From an uncultured Pseudodesulfovibrio sp. (GTDB lineage: Bacteria; Desulfobacterota; Desulfovibrionia; Desulfovibrionales; Desulfovibrionaceae), in assembly GCF_963675635.1 (NCBI RefSeq), contig NZ_OY776488.1, positions 248,001 to 312,000 on the forward strand: a DNA stretch of 64,000 nucleotides. The letters are read 5' to 3'. Position numbers and translations under genes: made by a program. This document shows, one piece after another, positions 35,008 through 44,187 of the stretch (position 1 is its first letter; each line of letters begins with the position of its first letter). The notes under the pieces are model-generated. The model made no database searches. It saw only the letters and a list, made by a program, of their open reading frames with translations, and was not told the DNA's origin.

Positions 35008-35619
35008 TTAGATTTTCTGCTCCTGTGCACTGAAACAGGGGATGCAGAGAGTCTTGCCGCCCAGTCTGCGTGAACGCGATTCCATGATGGATTCATTGCA
35101 GCATTCACAGACCATGCTCTCCAGGACTCTGGCTGGAGTCGGGACAGGTTCATTGGGCTGGCTGATGACAAACATTTCATCCAGCTCAAGTGTCATGAAA
35201 AGTTGCCGAGATATTTCGCGTAAGACGGTTATGCGCTCAGATTCGGCAGGCGTGATAGAGCCATTGTCATCTTTGCGCATGAGCACGGCAAGTTCGTTGT
35301 CTATTTCATCCTTTATTCCCGGCTTGACCATGGCACGAAAGCCTTTGCCGCTGTTCCTGTCATAGAATGAAAAGGCCATTTTGCCGTAATCGCGGTGCAG
35401 GAAATTCCCTTTGCCGTATGTGCAACTGGTGATGAACTGGATTGCGTCCACACCGCACATGTCGGTTTCCGAGACTGCCACCATGTTGACTTCCGGGGAA
35501 TCCCCCAGTTCGCGCAGTGCAAGTTCTGCTGCGCGGATACCGATAGCCAGACCGGGGCAGGTGTGGCCGTGAAAGGCAATGGTTTTGTCGATGGTTTCAG
35601 GCGAAAGATTACAAGGCAT
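35008..35619 (-). CDS. FmdE-family protein with C-terminal zinc ribbon
   Basis: A 203-residue protein of the FmdE family (named for subunit E of formylmethanofuran dehydrogenase): HGHTCPGLAIG at ~17-27, ETDMCGVDAIQ and TSCTYGKGN. The C-terminus has CECC...CIPC, a zinc-ribbon-like double pair. ATG 35619 has TAGGAG about 8 bases upstream. It is the last gene of a FecBCD-type ABC operon. FmdE proteins are common beside molybdenum/tungsten enzymes and metal transporters, so a metal-binding partner of the transporter is the working idea. Confidence 0.85.
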   Translation of the reverse strand: MPCNLSPETIDKTIAFHGHTCPGLAIGIRAAELALRELGDSPEVNMVAVSETDMCGVDAIQFITSCTYGKGNFLHRDYGKMAFSFYDRNSGKGFRAMVKPGIKDEIDNELAVLMRKDDNGSITPAESERITVLREISRQLFMTLELDEMFVISQPNEPVPTPARVLESMVCECCNESIMESRSRRLGGKTLCIPCFSAQEQKI

Positions 35620-35642
35620 ATAATTTCTCCTAGGATATGAGG

Positions 35643-36398
35643 TCAACCGGCAGGGACGATCATGGGATGTCCGTGTACCGTGTGGATGTGAACTGGCAGG
35701 TCATATACTTCTTCCACAACGTCGGCGGTGACGTCGCAGGCTGGACCAGTAGAATGAATGCGGCCGTTTTTGAGGAAGAGGACTTTGTCTGCGTACCGAA
35801 GGGCCGTGTTCAGGTCGTGCATTGTCATGATCGCGCTGATGCGATGCTCATCAACCACGCGGCGGAGCATGGTCAGGATGTCCACCTGACTCTTGAGGTC
35901 AAGGGAGCTTGTGGGTTCGTCGAGGAGCATAAGCTTCGGCTCCTGGACCATGGCGCGGGCAATAGCGACTTTCTGTAATTCGCCGCCGCTAAGGCAGTCG
36001 ATGTGTCTCAGTGTCAGGTGTTTCAGGTTGAGCCGTTTGATAGCCGAATCCACAATTTTCAAATCATTTTCTGTGGGTCTCCAGCGAATGTGGGGCTTTC
36101 TTCCCATGAGTACGGCGTCGAAAACCGTCATGCGGGCGGCTTCGCTTTGCTGGGCGACATAGCCGACACCCAGAGCAATTTCATGGGGCGGCATGGTCAG
36201 AATGTCGCGGCCTTCCACCATAACCGCACCTGCGGATGGACGATGGATGGCGTTGATACATTTGAGCAGTGTGGTTTTGCCGACCCCGTTGGGACCGAGG
36301 ATGGCGAGCAGCTCGCCGCCGTCGAGTTGGAAGTTGACGTCTGAGAGGACCGGAGTCGCTCCATAGGTGAATTCAACGTCGGAGATGGAAAGGATCAT
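35643..36398 (-). CDS. FecE-type metal/metallophore ABC transporter ATPase
   Basis: A 251-residue ATPase: Walker A GPNGVGKTT, Q-loop GYVAQQSEAA, signature CLSGGELQK, Walker B LMLLDEPTSSLDLK and H-loop MTMHDLNTA. This is the iron-siderophore/cobalamin class. It overlaps the permease gene by ATGA and precedes the FmdE gene by 23 bases. Confidence 0.9.
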   Translation of the reverse strand: MILSISDVEFTYGATPVLSDVNFQLDGGELLAILGPNGVGKTTLLKCINAIHRPSAGAVMVEGRDILTMPPHEIALGVGYVAQQSEAARMTVFDAVLMGRKPHIRWRPTENDLKIVDSAIKRLNLKHLTLRHIDCLSGGELQKVAIARAMVQEPKLMLLDEPTSSLDLKSQVDILTMLRRVVDEHRISAIMTMHDLNTALRYADKVLFLKNGRIHSTGPACDVTADVVEEVYDLPVHIHTVHGHPMIVPAG

Positions 36399-37465
36399 CG
36401 GCGTTGCCCCCGGATTATGAGATAAATAAAGACCGGCGCGCCCATGAAGGCTGTGAGAACTGACACCGGTAATACGTGCGGTGCCAGCATGAGGCGGGCC
36501 GCAGTGTCAGATATGAGCAATAGGAGACTGCCGCCCAGAATGGATGCGGGCAGAAGAAAACGGTGGTCCGAGCCGATGATTCGGCGGGCCATATGGGGCA
36601 CGACCAGTCCGACGAAGCCGATGATGCCGAGGAAGGAAATGATGGTCGCCGTGACCATGGAAGCCAGCAGCATGCCGATCAGACGGATTCGTTCTACGCG
36701 AACGCCAAGTCCTTTGGCTGTTTCGTCTCCGGCGTCGATGGCGTTGTAGTTCCAGCTGTTCATGAGAAAATAGAGTGATGAGACTGCAACAACTACTGAA
36801 ATAACGCCCAGTTCTGACCACGAAGCGCGGGCGGTATCTCCAAAGGTCCAGAAAACCATGGCAGCCAACTGGATGTCGTCTGCAAAGAACTGCAGGAACA
36901 TGGTGCCTGCCGTGAAAAGTGCGCCGAGAGCCACACCCGTCAGGACCATGACCTCAGGTGTTGCCCCGCGTGTCCGGGATATCCCCACAATGATTCCGGC
37001 TGCGACGAGGCTGGCGATGAAGGCCGCTCCGGTTGTCATGTACGGGCTGGTAATGGTGACAGCGCCGGCATTGGTGGATGTCATGATGCCGCCACCCAGT
37101 ACCATGACCGAGAAAGCTGCACCAAATGCTGCCGCATGGGAAATGCCCAGTGTGAACGGCGAACCCAGCGGGTTGCGCAGGATGGACTGCATAGCCGTGC
37201 CGGATATGGAAAGCCCTGCACCTGCCACTATGGCTGCGAGTGCCTGGGGCAGTCGGATGTTCCAGACGATGACGTCAACTCGTCTGGAAACCGGGAAGTC
37301 CAAGAGGGAAGCGATCACGTCGCTGAGAGGAATCCGAGCCGCTCCCAGGGAAATGGCGATCACAAGAGTGATCGCCAGAAGTCCCAGTGAGATAATAAGG
37401 AGCGTTGTTTTCCAGCCGATGTAACGACGATACTCAGCAGGAATCTGTCCGTCCGAGAAGTGCAT
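36395..37465 (-). CDS. FecCD-type ABC transporter permease
   Basis: A 356-residue permease with about ten helices, typical of FecCD/BtuC proteins: LPQALAAIVAGAGLSISGTAMQ near 75-95, NPLGSPFTLGISHAAAFGA, and FVGLVVPHMARRIIG near the end. It starts 1 base from the stop of the binding-protein gene. It forms the membrane channel for an iron, cobalamin or molybdate-type substrate. Confidence 0.92.
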   Translation of the reverse strand: MHFSDGQIPAEYRRYIGWKTTLLIISLGLLAITLVIAISLGAARIPLSDVIASLLDFPVSRRVDVIVWNIRLPQALAAIVAGAGLSISGTAMQSILRNPLGSPFTLGISHAAAFGAAFSVMVLGGGIMTSTNAGAVTITSPYMTTGAAFIASLVAAGIIVGISRTRGATPEVMVLTGVALGALFTAGTMFLQFFADDIQLAAMVFWTFGDTARASWSELGVISVVVAVSSLYFLMNSWNYNAIDAGDETAKGLGVRVERIRLIGMLLASMVTATIISFLGIIGFVGLVVPHMARRIIGSDHRFLLPASILGGSLLLLISDTAARLMLAPHVLPVSVLTAFMGAPVFIYLIIRGQRR

Positions 37466-37466
37466 G

Positions 37467-38582
37467 TCAGTTTACCGGAACGGGTTTGTATGCGTGTCCC
37501 AGAAAGAGCTGATTGATTTGTTCGAAAACAGGTTTGCCTACAAGGAAACTATAAATTTCATCAGCCTTTTTTTGTGGGTCAATGTCGGTGAAACGTTCAG
37601 GGTAGAGCAGTTTCCCGATGTAGAAGGCATTGGCCAGAATGGAACCATAGTTTTTTGAATAGCTGTTGTAGGGTAATACTCCATAAACTTTGCCATCGGT
37701 CACGGCAGTCAGGCTGCGGTATGCGGGGTCGGTTCGCAGTTCATTCAAACCACTGGCGTCCTTGCCCAGTTTCAAGGTCATAAGGTCGAGAAACAGAATA
37801 TCGGGATTCCAGGCCACGATCATTTCCTTGGAAACGTCGGAGTGGCGCAACTCCTTGCCGGACAGTCCTGTGTCGTAGGCAAGGTTCTTGACGTTGACAA
37901 AAGTGAACGGTGGGTAGGCCGGTTCTGTGGACTGGAAGCCATGCGGGCCTTTGAAAGCCACGCCGCCGACAAAAACACTGGGTCTGTCCTTTTCAGGGAT
38001 ATCTGCGGTGCGGTTTTTGAGGTCGGCGATTTCTGTTTCAAAAAAAGTAATGATTTCCTGTGCCCGCTGCTGTTTGCCCACGACTTCGCCCATGGTGCGC
38101 AATGCCTGAAAGAACTGCGGACGCAGTTTGCCGAGATCGCCGTAGTTGAGCGTGACCACTGGAATTCCGGTCTTCTGTCCCAACTCTATGGGATCGTATC
38201 CCATACTGCCTGCGTACGTTTTCAGGATGACCTGCGGTTGCGTTTCAAGGGTTAATATCAGCTCGGGATTGTCGTGGCCGCGGAACTCTCCGAATATTGG
38301 CAAACTCTTGAACTGGGGGTTGGCCAATGCGTAAGGACGTGCGTCATATGTACTTCTACGTGATTCAATATCGTCGACAGCCACGGCCATGGACTGGGCC
38401 TCAAGATATGTCAGAAGTCGGAGACTTCCGGGTCCGGAGCAGATGACCCGTGTAACTTCCAGCGGCACCTGGACGATCCGGCCGGCATCATCTGTGACGG
38501 GTCGTGTGTCGGATGAGGCCGCGGCCGAAGTGACCAACATTAGAATAAGCAGAGAAGTGCAGATACTATATTTCACTTCCAA
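37467..38582 (-). CDS. Periplasmic metal/metallophore-binding protein (FecB/BtuF-like)
   Basis: A 371-residue precursor with a signal peptide (ICTSLLILMLVTSAAAS). The mature part has the class III binding fold (PVTDDAGRIVQVPLEVTRVI; GPGSLRLLTYL; NPDILFLDLMT; DGKVYGVLPYN). It lacks a lipobox Cys at the usual place. The substrate is not settled; siderophore iron, heme, cobalamin or molybdate are all possible. The FmdE gene downstream tilts toward molybdenum or tungsten. Confidence 0.85.
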   Translation of the reverse strand: MEVKYSICTSLLILMLVTSAAASSDTRPVTDDAGRIVQVPLEVTRVICSGPGSLRLLTYLEAQSMAVAVDDIESRRSTYDARPYALANPQFKSLPIFGEFRGHDNPELILTLETQPQVILKTYAGSMGYDPIELGQKTGIPVVTLNYGDLGKLRPQFFQALRTMGEVVGKQQRAQEIITFFETEIADLKNRTADIPEKDRPSVFVGGVAFKGPHGFQSTEPAYPPFTFVNVKNLAYDTGLSGKELRHSDVSKEMIVAWNPDILFLDLMTLKLGKDASGLNELRTDPAYRSLTAVTDGKVYGVLPYNSYSKNYGSILANAFYIGKLLYPERFTDIDPQKKADEIYSFLVGKPVFEQINQLFLGHAYKPVPVN

Positions 38583-38626
38583 TCCCCTTTTTGTGCATGT
38601 TCTTTTTTTTGGTGATTTTTTATTGC

Positions 38627-38645
38627 TACTAAAATTGAGTTAGTA
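38627..38645 (-). promoter_or_regulatory. Candidate operator upstream of the FecB operon
   Basis: TACTAA (38627-38632) and TTAGTA (38640-38645) form a 6-bp inverted repeat with a 7-base spacer, 44 bases upstream of the binding-protein start in an AT-rich promoter zone. The regulator is unknown; it is not a clear Fur box. Confidence 0.4.
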
Positions 38646-38776
38646 ACACAGGCGCACGGTAGGTCAATCACTGCAATTCGTCAAGAGGGGGTATGAAATC
38701 AGAGTGTTGCAGTTAGGTATTTCGGGGTTGATTGGTCAGGTTTATTTTTACTGAAAGCACGGTGGTTGGGTACAAG

Positions 38777-38807
38777 AAAGGGCCGAGGGTGAGTCCCCGG
38801 CCCTTTT
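38777..38807 (-). terminator. Terminator of the first RND operon
   Basis: A 9-bp stem (38777-38785 with 38798-38806) with an inner GGG/CCC pair, and T-rich ends on both strands. It lies downstream of the minus-strand RND gene and no + strand gene reads into it, so it serves the RND operon. Confidence 0.85.
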
Positions 38808-38811
38808 GCAC

Positions 38812-38829
38812 CTGACATACGTATGTCAG
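38812..38829. repeat. Perfect 18-bp palindrome after the RND gene
   Basis: CTGACATACGTATGTCAG is a perfect palindrome without a spacer. It lies between the RND stop (38850) and the terminator. A protein-binding site or a remnant of a palindromic element are both possible. Confidence 0.6.
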
Positions 38830-38849
38830 ATGATTGAGGGGGAATATAT

Positions 38850-41800
38850 TTATGTCGGATTTCCCACCTTGTGGAACATCGCGAAAAGGACTGGAACCAC
38901 TATCAGTGTCAAAACCGTTGCAAAGGCCAGACCGGACATGATCGTCACTGCCATGGCAGAGAAGAACGGGTCCATCATGAGCGGGAGCATACCGAGAATG
39001 GTCGTGGCCGCCGCCATAGCCACCGGACGGATACGGCTGACGGCTGATTCAACAATGGCATCATAGGGTTGCCTTCCATTCTCCAGTTCCAACTTGATCT
39101 GATCTAGGAGGACGACAGCGTTCTTGATAAGCATGCCTGACAGGCTGAGGAATCCGAGCAGGGCCATGAACCCGAAGGGCTGGCCCGTGACCAACAGACC
39201 GAATGTCACGCCGATGATGGCGAGCGGCACTGTCAGCCAGATGATGAGCGGGTTGCGCAGCTTGTTGAAGAGCAGAATTGTCACCAGGATCATGATGATG
39301 GTCGGCAGTATGATTGATTCGCCCAGACTGGCCTGTGCGTCACGTGAATCCTCAAATTCACCGCCCCATTCCATAATGTACCCCGGCGGCAGTTCAATGT
39401 TTTCTATCTGCGGCTTGAGTTTGTTGAACAGCACGGACGGCAACCCGTGCAACGGATCGCAGGAGGCCGTGATGGTCAGCAGGCGGTTGCGTGTTTTCAA
39501 GGTGCCGAATTCCAATTCGGCGCGGAATTCTGACACCACTTCTTCCACTGGGATCATTTGTCCTGCGGTCGGGCTGAATACGCGAACATTGCCGATTTCC
39601 TTGACTTCAAGGCGTTCGTTCTTTGGAGGTCGAACCACGATTGGCAGGAGCTTGTCTCCTTCGCGGTACACGCCGACGGTGGTCCCTGTGAAGAACATGT
39701 TCAAGGCTTTGGACAACCCCGGGCGTGTTACACCGGCCCGTTTGGCCTGAGCTTCAGCCATGACCGGGTGGATAACCTTGACTTCCTGACGCCAGTTATC
39801 GCGAACTCCCTGCGCATTGCCGCTGGCATGCATCAGGTCTTGCGCCTGTCTGGACAATTGCTTCAGAACCTTGGTGTCCGGTCCGCTGAAACGGACTTCA
39901 ATCATGGCGTCGCGTCCTGGCCCGAGGCGGAATTTCTTGAACTTTGCTTCCGCATCCGGGAACTGGTTTTCAACCATATCCTGATACTTGCTCATGATGG
40001 CTTCAACCTCGTGATAGTCATTCACTTCAACGAGGAGCATGCCGTATGATGAATTCGTTTTCTCAGGACTGTAGGTCAGGATGAATCGTGGCCCACCCTG
40101 TCCCACGAATGAAGTTACGGATGCGATACGTTCATCCTTCATGAGCATCTGCTCGATCTGATTCATGTCGCTGCTGGTAACCCGAATATCTGTACCCTGT
40201 GGCAACCAGTAATGAATGAAGAACCTCGGTTGCGTGGACGCGGGGAAGAAGCTCTGTTTGACAAAGCCGAATCCGAAAATGGACAGGGCAAGCATTGTTA
40301 CCAACGCGACCACTGTGAGCGTTCGGTGATGGAGGCAGGATACAAGAAACCGTTTGTAGATGCGGTAGATTTTTCCGCTATACAAATCCTTTTCGGATGC
40401 GATTTTCGGGTGCAGGAACATGTGGCAGAGCAAGGGGGTAACGGTCACTGCCGTAATCCAGCTCATGAACAGTGAAATGCACAGGACAATGAAAAGAGAA
40501 CGGCAGAATTCTCCGACACTGTCCTCACTGAGACCGATACCAGCAAAGGCCATGATGGCAATGATGGTCGCACCAAGCAAAGGCCATTTGTTCTGGTCGA
40601 CCACAGCAATGGCGGATTCCAATCGGTTCATGCCCTGTTGATATCGTATGAGCAGGCCTTCGACCACTACGATGGCGTTATCGACCAGCATACCGAGCGC
40701 GATTATGAGTGCTCCCAGTGATATGCGTTCCAGGGAAACCCCTGCCATCTGTATGAATATGAATGATCCGCATATGGTGATGAGCAGGATTATTCCGATA
40801 AGCAGGCCGGACTGAAGCCCCATGAACAACAACAGCACAATAATGACGATGGCTACGGCTTCTGCCAGATTAATGGCAAAGGAAGTCACCGCGTTGTCAA
40901 CTCTTTTGGGCTGATAGTATATGGAATTGATGGACATCCCTATCGGGGTCTGTCCTTCCAGTTCCTTGAGCTTGGCGTCAACCGCAAGACCGAGATCCAC
41001 AACGTTGCCGGAAGAAATCATCGATATGCCGAGGGCTACCGAGTTCTTGTTGTTGTACCGCATGATCTGTGCGGGATGGTCGGAGTAACCTCGTTGGATT
41101 TCGGCAATGTCGCGGAGTGGGACAATCCGACCGCTGGCCGTGTCCTTGATGAACAGATCTCCAAGACTCTCTACCGAATCGATATTCCCTGTAGGAGAAA
41201 TCCTTACGTACTCCTTTCCAACCTGAACATTCCCCGCCGGGACAACGAGATTGCGCTGGGACAAGGCGTCGTACACGGATTCCATGGAGACACCCAGCCG
41301 GTTCATGCGCGCTCGTGATATCTCGACATAGACGTTTTCCTGTTGGCTGCCCCAGAGGGAGATCTTGGCGACCCCCTCCACCAGGAGCAGTTGCTTTCGC
41401 AGGTAATCGGCAAAATCCTGAATGTCCTGCTGAGGGTATCCTTCTCCGGTAACCGAGAGCAGAATGCCGTACACGTCTCCAAAATCATCAATGACCATAG
41501 ACGGTCCTGCGCCTGGCGGGAGCTGCCCCTGAGCGTCATTGACTTTGCGCCTGAGTTCGTCCCATATCTGTGCGAGCTTTTCCTTGCCGTACTTATCCTG
41601 CATTCGCACGGTGACAATGGACTGCCCCGGGTTGTTGACGGATTCGACTCTGTCGAGCTGGCTCAACTGCTGGGCCGCACTTTCGATAACATCAGTTACT
41701 TCGTCGGCAACTTCGGCGGGTGTCGCTCCGGGGTAATTGGTGATGATGAGCGCATCCTTGATGGTGAACTCAGGATCTTCCAGTCTGGACATGTCCATGA

Positions 41801-41885
41801 AAGAGATAGCACCACCTACAAGGAAGCAGGCCGTCAGGACTAACGTGATGGTTTTTTTGCGGATGGAAAATTCTGCCAGGTTCAT
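38850..41885 (-). CDS. RND efflux transporter, inner-membrane pump
   Basis: A 1011-residue RND-superfamily permease with twelve helices and two large periplasmic loops. Visible features are an N-terminal helix (TITLVLTACFLVGG), the second-helix region (GMLVDNAIVVVEG) carrying the conserved acidic residue, and the C-terminal block GMLIKNAVVLLDQI. It overlaps the adaptor gene by one base (TAATG). It belongs to the branch of shorter RND pumps controlled by TetR regulators. The substrate is unknown; no outer-membrane channel gene is nearby. Confidence 0.92.
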   Translation of the reverse strand: MNLAEFSIRKKTITLVLTACFLVGGAISFMDMSRLEDPEFTIKDALIITNYPGATPAEVADEVTDVIESAAQQLSQLDRVESVNNPGQSIVTVRMQDKYGKEKLAQIWDELRRKVNDAQGQLPPGAGPSMVIDDFGDVYGILLSVTGEGYPQQDIQDFADYLRKQLLLVEGVAKISLWGSQQENVYVEISRARMNRLGVSMESVYDALSQRNLVVPAGNVQVGKEYVRISPTGNIDSVESLGDLFIKDTASGRIVPLRDIAEIQRGYSDHPAQIMRYNNKNSVALGISMISSGNVVDLGLAVDAKLKELEGQTPIGMSINSIYYQPKRVDNAVTSFAINLAEAVAIVIIVLLLFMGLQSGLLIGIILLITICGSFIFIQMAGVSLERISLGALIIALGMLVDNAIVVVEGLLIRYQQGMNRLESAIAVVDQNKWPLLGATIIAIMAFAGIGLSEDSVGEFCRSLFIVLCISLFMSWITAVTVTPLLCHMFLHPKIASEKDLYSGKIYRIYKRFLVSCLHHRTLTVVALVTMLALSIFGFGFVKQSFFPASTQPRFFIHYWLPQGTDIRVTSSDMNQIEQMLMKDERIASVTSFVGQGGPRFILTYSPEKTNSSYGMLLVEVNDYHEVEAIMSKYQDMVENQFPDAEAKFKKFRLGPGRDAMIEVRFSGPDTKVLKQLSRQAQDLMHASGNAQGVRDNWRQEVKVIHPVMAEAQAKRAGVTRPGLSKALNMFFTGTTVGVYREGDKLLPIVVRPPKNERLEVKEIGNVRVFSPTAGQMIPVEEVVSEFRAELEFGTLKTRNRLLTITASCDPLHGLPSVLFNKLKPQIENIELPPGYIMEWGGEFEDSRDAQASLGESIILPTIIMILVTILLFNKLRNPLIIWLTVPLAIIGVTFGLLVTGQPFGFMALLGFLSLSGMLIKNAVVLLDQIKLELENGRQPYDAIVESAVSRIRPVAMAAATTILGMLPLMMDPFFSAMAVTIMSGLAFATVLTLIVVPVLFAMFHKVGNPT

Positions 41886-42994
41886 TATTCCCGGCCCCCG
41901 ATGCGTCCTTCGAGGACTTTGACCTTCTGGCCTTCATGCAGGTAATTGACTCCGGCTACGACCAGGACATCGCCCGGCTTGATGCCTCCGGTGACGCAGA
42001 ATGAATCCTGAATGAGGTCTTTGATTTCAATTTCACGCTTCTGCACCATGCTGTCATTATTAAGAACCCAGACATATTTTTTGCCTTCGACTTCTCCGAC
42101 CACCGAAGAGAATGGAATTGTTACGGCTTCGGAAGTCATCTGGCCGGGAATATTGCCGATGATTTCCGCAGTCATGCCGGGATAAATACCCAGTCCTTGA
42201 GCATTATCCATGGTCAGGGTTACTTCGTAGGTCTGGGTCTGCGGGTTGGCGTTGGTCTGGTATTCCTTGATGCGAACAGGAAAGAGTTTGCCGGGCAGGG
42301 ATTCAAACTGCGCACTGAAGCCTGTCAATTCGGCTTCACCCGTTCTGAATGCATTGACCCAGACGGTTTCGGGTATATCGATGATAACGTCCAGAGCAGA
42401 AGTGTCTACCAGCTTGACGATGACTTCCTTGGCCTGGACATATTCGTGGTTTGACGGAATTTTTTCTGCAATAATCCCGTCGAATGGCGCTTCAAGACGC
42501 GTGTATTGCAGGTTGAGCCGTGCTCGGCGCAGGGACTGTTCAAGTGAGAGTGCTTCTGAGCGGCTGGTTTCATAATTGGATTGCGCGGTGTCGTAGGCTG
42601 ATTGCGCGATGATGTGGTCTGCCAGCAGTTTCTGGTTGCGTTCGATGTTCAGTCTGGCTTCGTTGAGAACAGAGCGGGCACCGACCAAACGGGCTTCAAG
42701 GTCAGCTACAGCCGCCTGGAAATCGCGTTGGTCCAACATGGAGATGAGTTGTCCCTTTTTGACAAAGTCGCCTTCCTTCACATTCAGTTCGATTATCTGA
42801 CCTGCAACGCGAAACGCCAGACTTGCGTTACGAGTCGCTTTAACCTTGGCCGGGAATGTACGGGATGCTTGGGCATTGGTGTTCTCAACCGTAAAGACTC
42901 TGACGGGACGAATCGTTGCCGCCACTTTTTTCTCTTCCTTGCAGCCTGCGAGTGTGAACACTAGCAATAAACTGAAAATAATCACTTTTTTCAT
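41885..42994 (-). CDS. RND periplasmic adaptor lipoprotein
   Basis: A 369-residue membrane-fusion protein with a lipoprotein signal (IIFSLLLVFTLAGCK, lipid on the Cys). It shows the usual hairpin/lipoyl/beta-barrel order: VKATRNASLAFRVAGQI, KKGQLISMLDQRDFQ, a coiled-coil hairpin (~90-160), then LQYTRLEAPFDGIIAEK. It links the RND pump to an outer-membrane channel. A TetR-type operator lies 26 bases upstream. Confidence 0.92.
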   Translation of the reverse strand: MKKVIIFSLLLVFTLAGCKEEKKVAATIRPVRVFTVENTNAQASRTFPAKVKATRNASLAFRVAGQIIELNVKEGDFVKKGQLISMLDQRDFQAAVADLEARLVGARSVLNEARLNIERNQKLLADHIIAQSAYDTAQSNYETSRSEALSLEQSLRRARLNLQYTRLEAPFDGIIAEKIPSNHEYVQAKEVIVKLVDTSALDVIIDIPETVWVNAFRTGEAELTGFSAQFESLPGKLFPVRIKEYQTNANPQTQTYEVTLTMDNAQGLGIYPGMTAEIIGNIPGQMTSEAVTIPFSSVVGEVEGKKYVWVLNNDSMVQKREIEIKDLIQDSFCVTGGIKPGDVLVVAGVNYLHEGQKVKVLEGRIGGRE

Positions 42995-43019
42995 TATCTT
43001 CCTCGTAAAGCAAATAAAA

Positions 43020-43039
43020 AATTAATCAGTCGATTAGTT
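43020..43039 (-). promoter_or_regulatory. TetR-type operator upstream of the RND operon
   Basis: ATTAATC-AGTC-GATTAGT repeats the palindrome found upstream of the TetR gene with one mismatch in the left arm. It lies 26 bases before the adaptor start, so the TetR protein probably represses the pump. Confidence 0.78.
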
Positions 43040-43055
43040 TGTGGTTAAAAAAAAA

Positions 43056-43637
43056 TTACATCCAATATCCTGTGAGCCCTTTTTGAAGAATTTCCACGAT
43101 TGCATCCGCATATTCACCGACCATCGTCTCATCGTCGATACAGTTGCCGCCTCCAAGCAGATAGTCTGAAAAAACCGCACCGATAATGACGGTAAAACCC
43201 AATGCAGGTATACCGTCCAGACGAGGCCGTCTGATTCCCAGGCGTTCTACGTTTTCTATATAATTGATTTGGGCGGCTTTGATGAGGTCGTCTCGCAGGT
43301 CCTGTAGTTCCGGGGAATCATGATTCAATTCTCTGAGTCCTATCAGATAAAGATCACGATTGGCCCGGGCATTTGCCAATACCCTTGGAACAAAATTTTC
43401 AATCAATGAATGGGTGTCCGGTGACATGTCCATGCATCGTTTGGCTTCACTCATGAACTGATCTTTGAAGCGGGAGAAAATTTCTCGCAGCAAGCCGGTT
43501 TTGCTCCCGAAGTAATATGATACCATGGCACTGTTGACATCGGCCTCTCGTGCGATATCACGGATACCTACCGTGTCGAAAGTCCGCATGGCAAAGAGTC
43601 GTGCCGCTGTTTTTAATATATGTTCCTTCGTACTCAT
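43056..43637 (-). CDS. TetR-family regulator of the RND pump
   Basis: A 193-residue TetR regulator: helix-turn-helix VGIRDIAREADVNSAMVSYYFGSKTGLLREI at ~23-53, then an all-helical ligand domain of the CerR/AcrR class. It precedes the adaptor gene on the same strand. Its own upstream operator and the one before the pump share the same core, so it should autoregulate and control efflux. Confidence 0.92.
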   Translation of the reverse strand: MSTKEHILKTAARLFAMRTFDTVGIRDIAREADVNSAMVSYYFGSKTGLLREIFSRFKDQFMSEAKRCMDMSPDTHSLIENFVPRVLANARANRDLYLIGLRELNHDSPELQDLRDDLIKAAQINYIENVERLGIRRPRLDGIPALGFTVIIGAVFSDYLLGGGNCIDDETMVGEYADAIVEILQKGLTGYWM

Positions 43638-43644
43638 GTCTGTT

Positions 43645-43664
43645 AACTAATCGGTTGATTAGTT
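43645..43664 (-). promoter_or_regulatory. TetR operator upstream of the regulator gene
   Basis: AACTAATC-GGTT-GATTAGTT is a perfect inverted repeat with 8-bp arms and a 4-base centre, only 7 bases upstream of the TetR start. It matches the site before the RND operon. Confidence 0.82.
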
Positions 43665-43776
43665 GCTGTCAACATCAATAAACTGCCATCGCAGGTGTGT
43701 GATGGAATTTGTGTTTTCATTATGCGTGGGCAAAAATATTTGTTTATGATAGCAGTCGAAAAAAATAGGAGGGTTC

Positions 43777-44181
43777 ATGAATCCATCAACCATTTCTCCC
43801 TGTATCATAGTCCAGAATGTGCAGCTTGCCCGGGATTTTTATAGTGCCCATTTAAACGCCGTCATCACGTTCGACTGCGGTTGGTATGTGAATATGGAGA
43901 TCGGGACCGCAGGGGCCACGCTGCAATTTATGCAACCACAGTCACCGGAACAACCGCTTTTCCAGGGAGGACTGACATACAATATGCAGTTGCAATCCAC
44001 AGATCTGGTCAACACGATGCATGATCGGATCGTTGGCGCCGGATTGCCTGTTGTCATGCCGCTTGAGGATCATCCATGGGGTGACCGTGGTTTTGCCACA
44101 CTCGATCCATATGGCGTCGCGCTGTATATCTATGCGGAGACCGAACCGAGTGCAGAGTTTCAGCAGTATTTCAAGAAGTAA
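43777..44181 (+). CDS. VOC/glyoxalase-bleomycin-resistance superfamily protein
   Basis: A 134-residue single-module VOC protein (IIVQNVQLARDFYSAHLNA at the start; ATLDPYGVALYIYAE at the end). One beta-alpha-beta-beta-beta pair on each half is visible. The metal-binding His/Glu set is incomplete, so binding or resistance rather than glyoxalase activity is possible. AGGAGG precedes the start. It diverges from the TetR gene and may share its control region. Confidence 0.82.
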   Translation: MNPSTISPCIIVQNVQLARDFYSAHLNAVITFDCGWYVNMEIGTAGATLQFMQPQSPEQPLFQGGLTYNMQLQSTDLVNTMHDRIVGAGLPVVMPLEDHPWGDRGFATLDPYGVALYIYAETEPSAEFQQYFKK

Positions 44182-44187
44182 CTGTAT

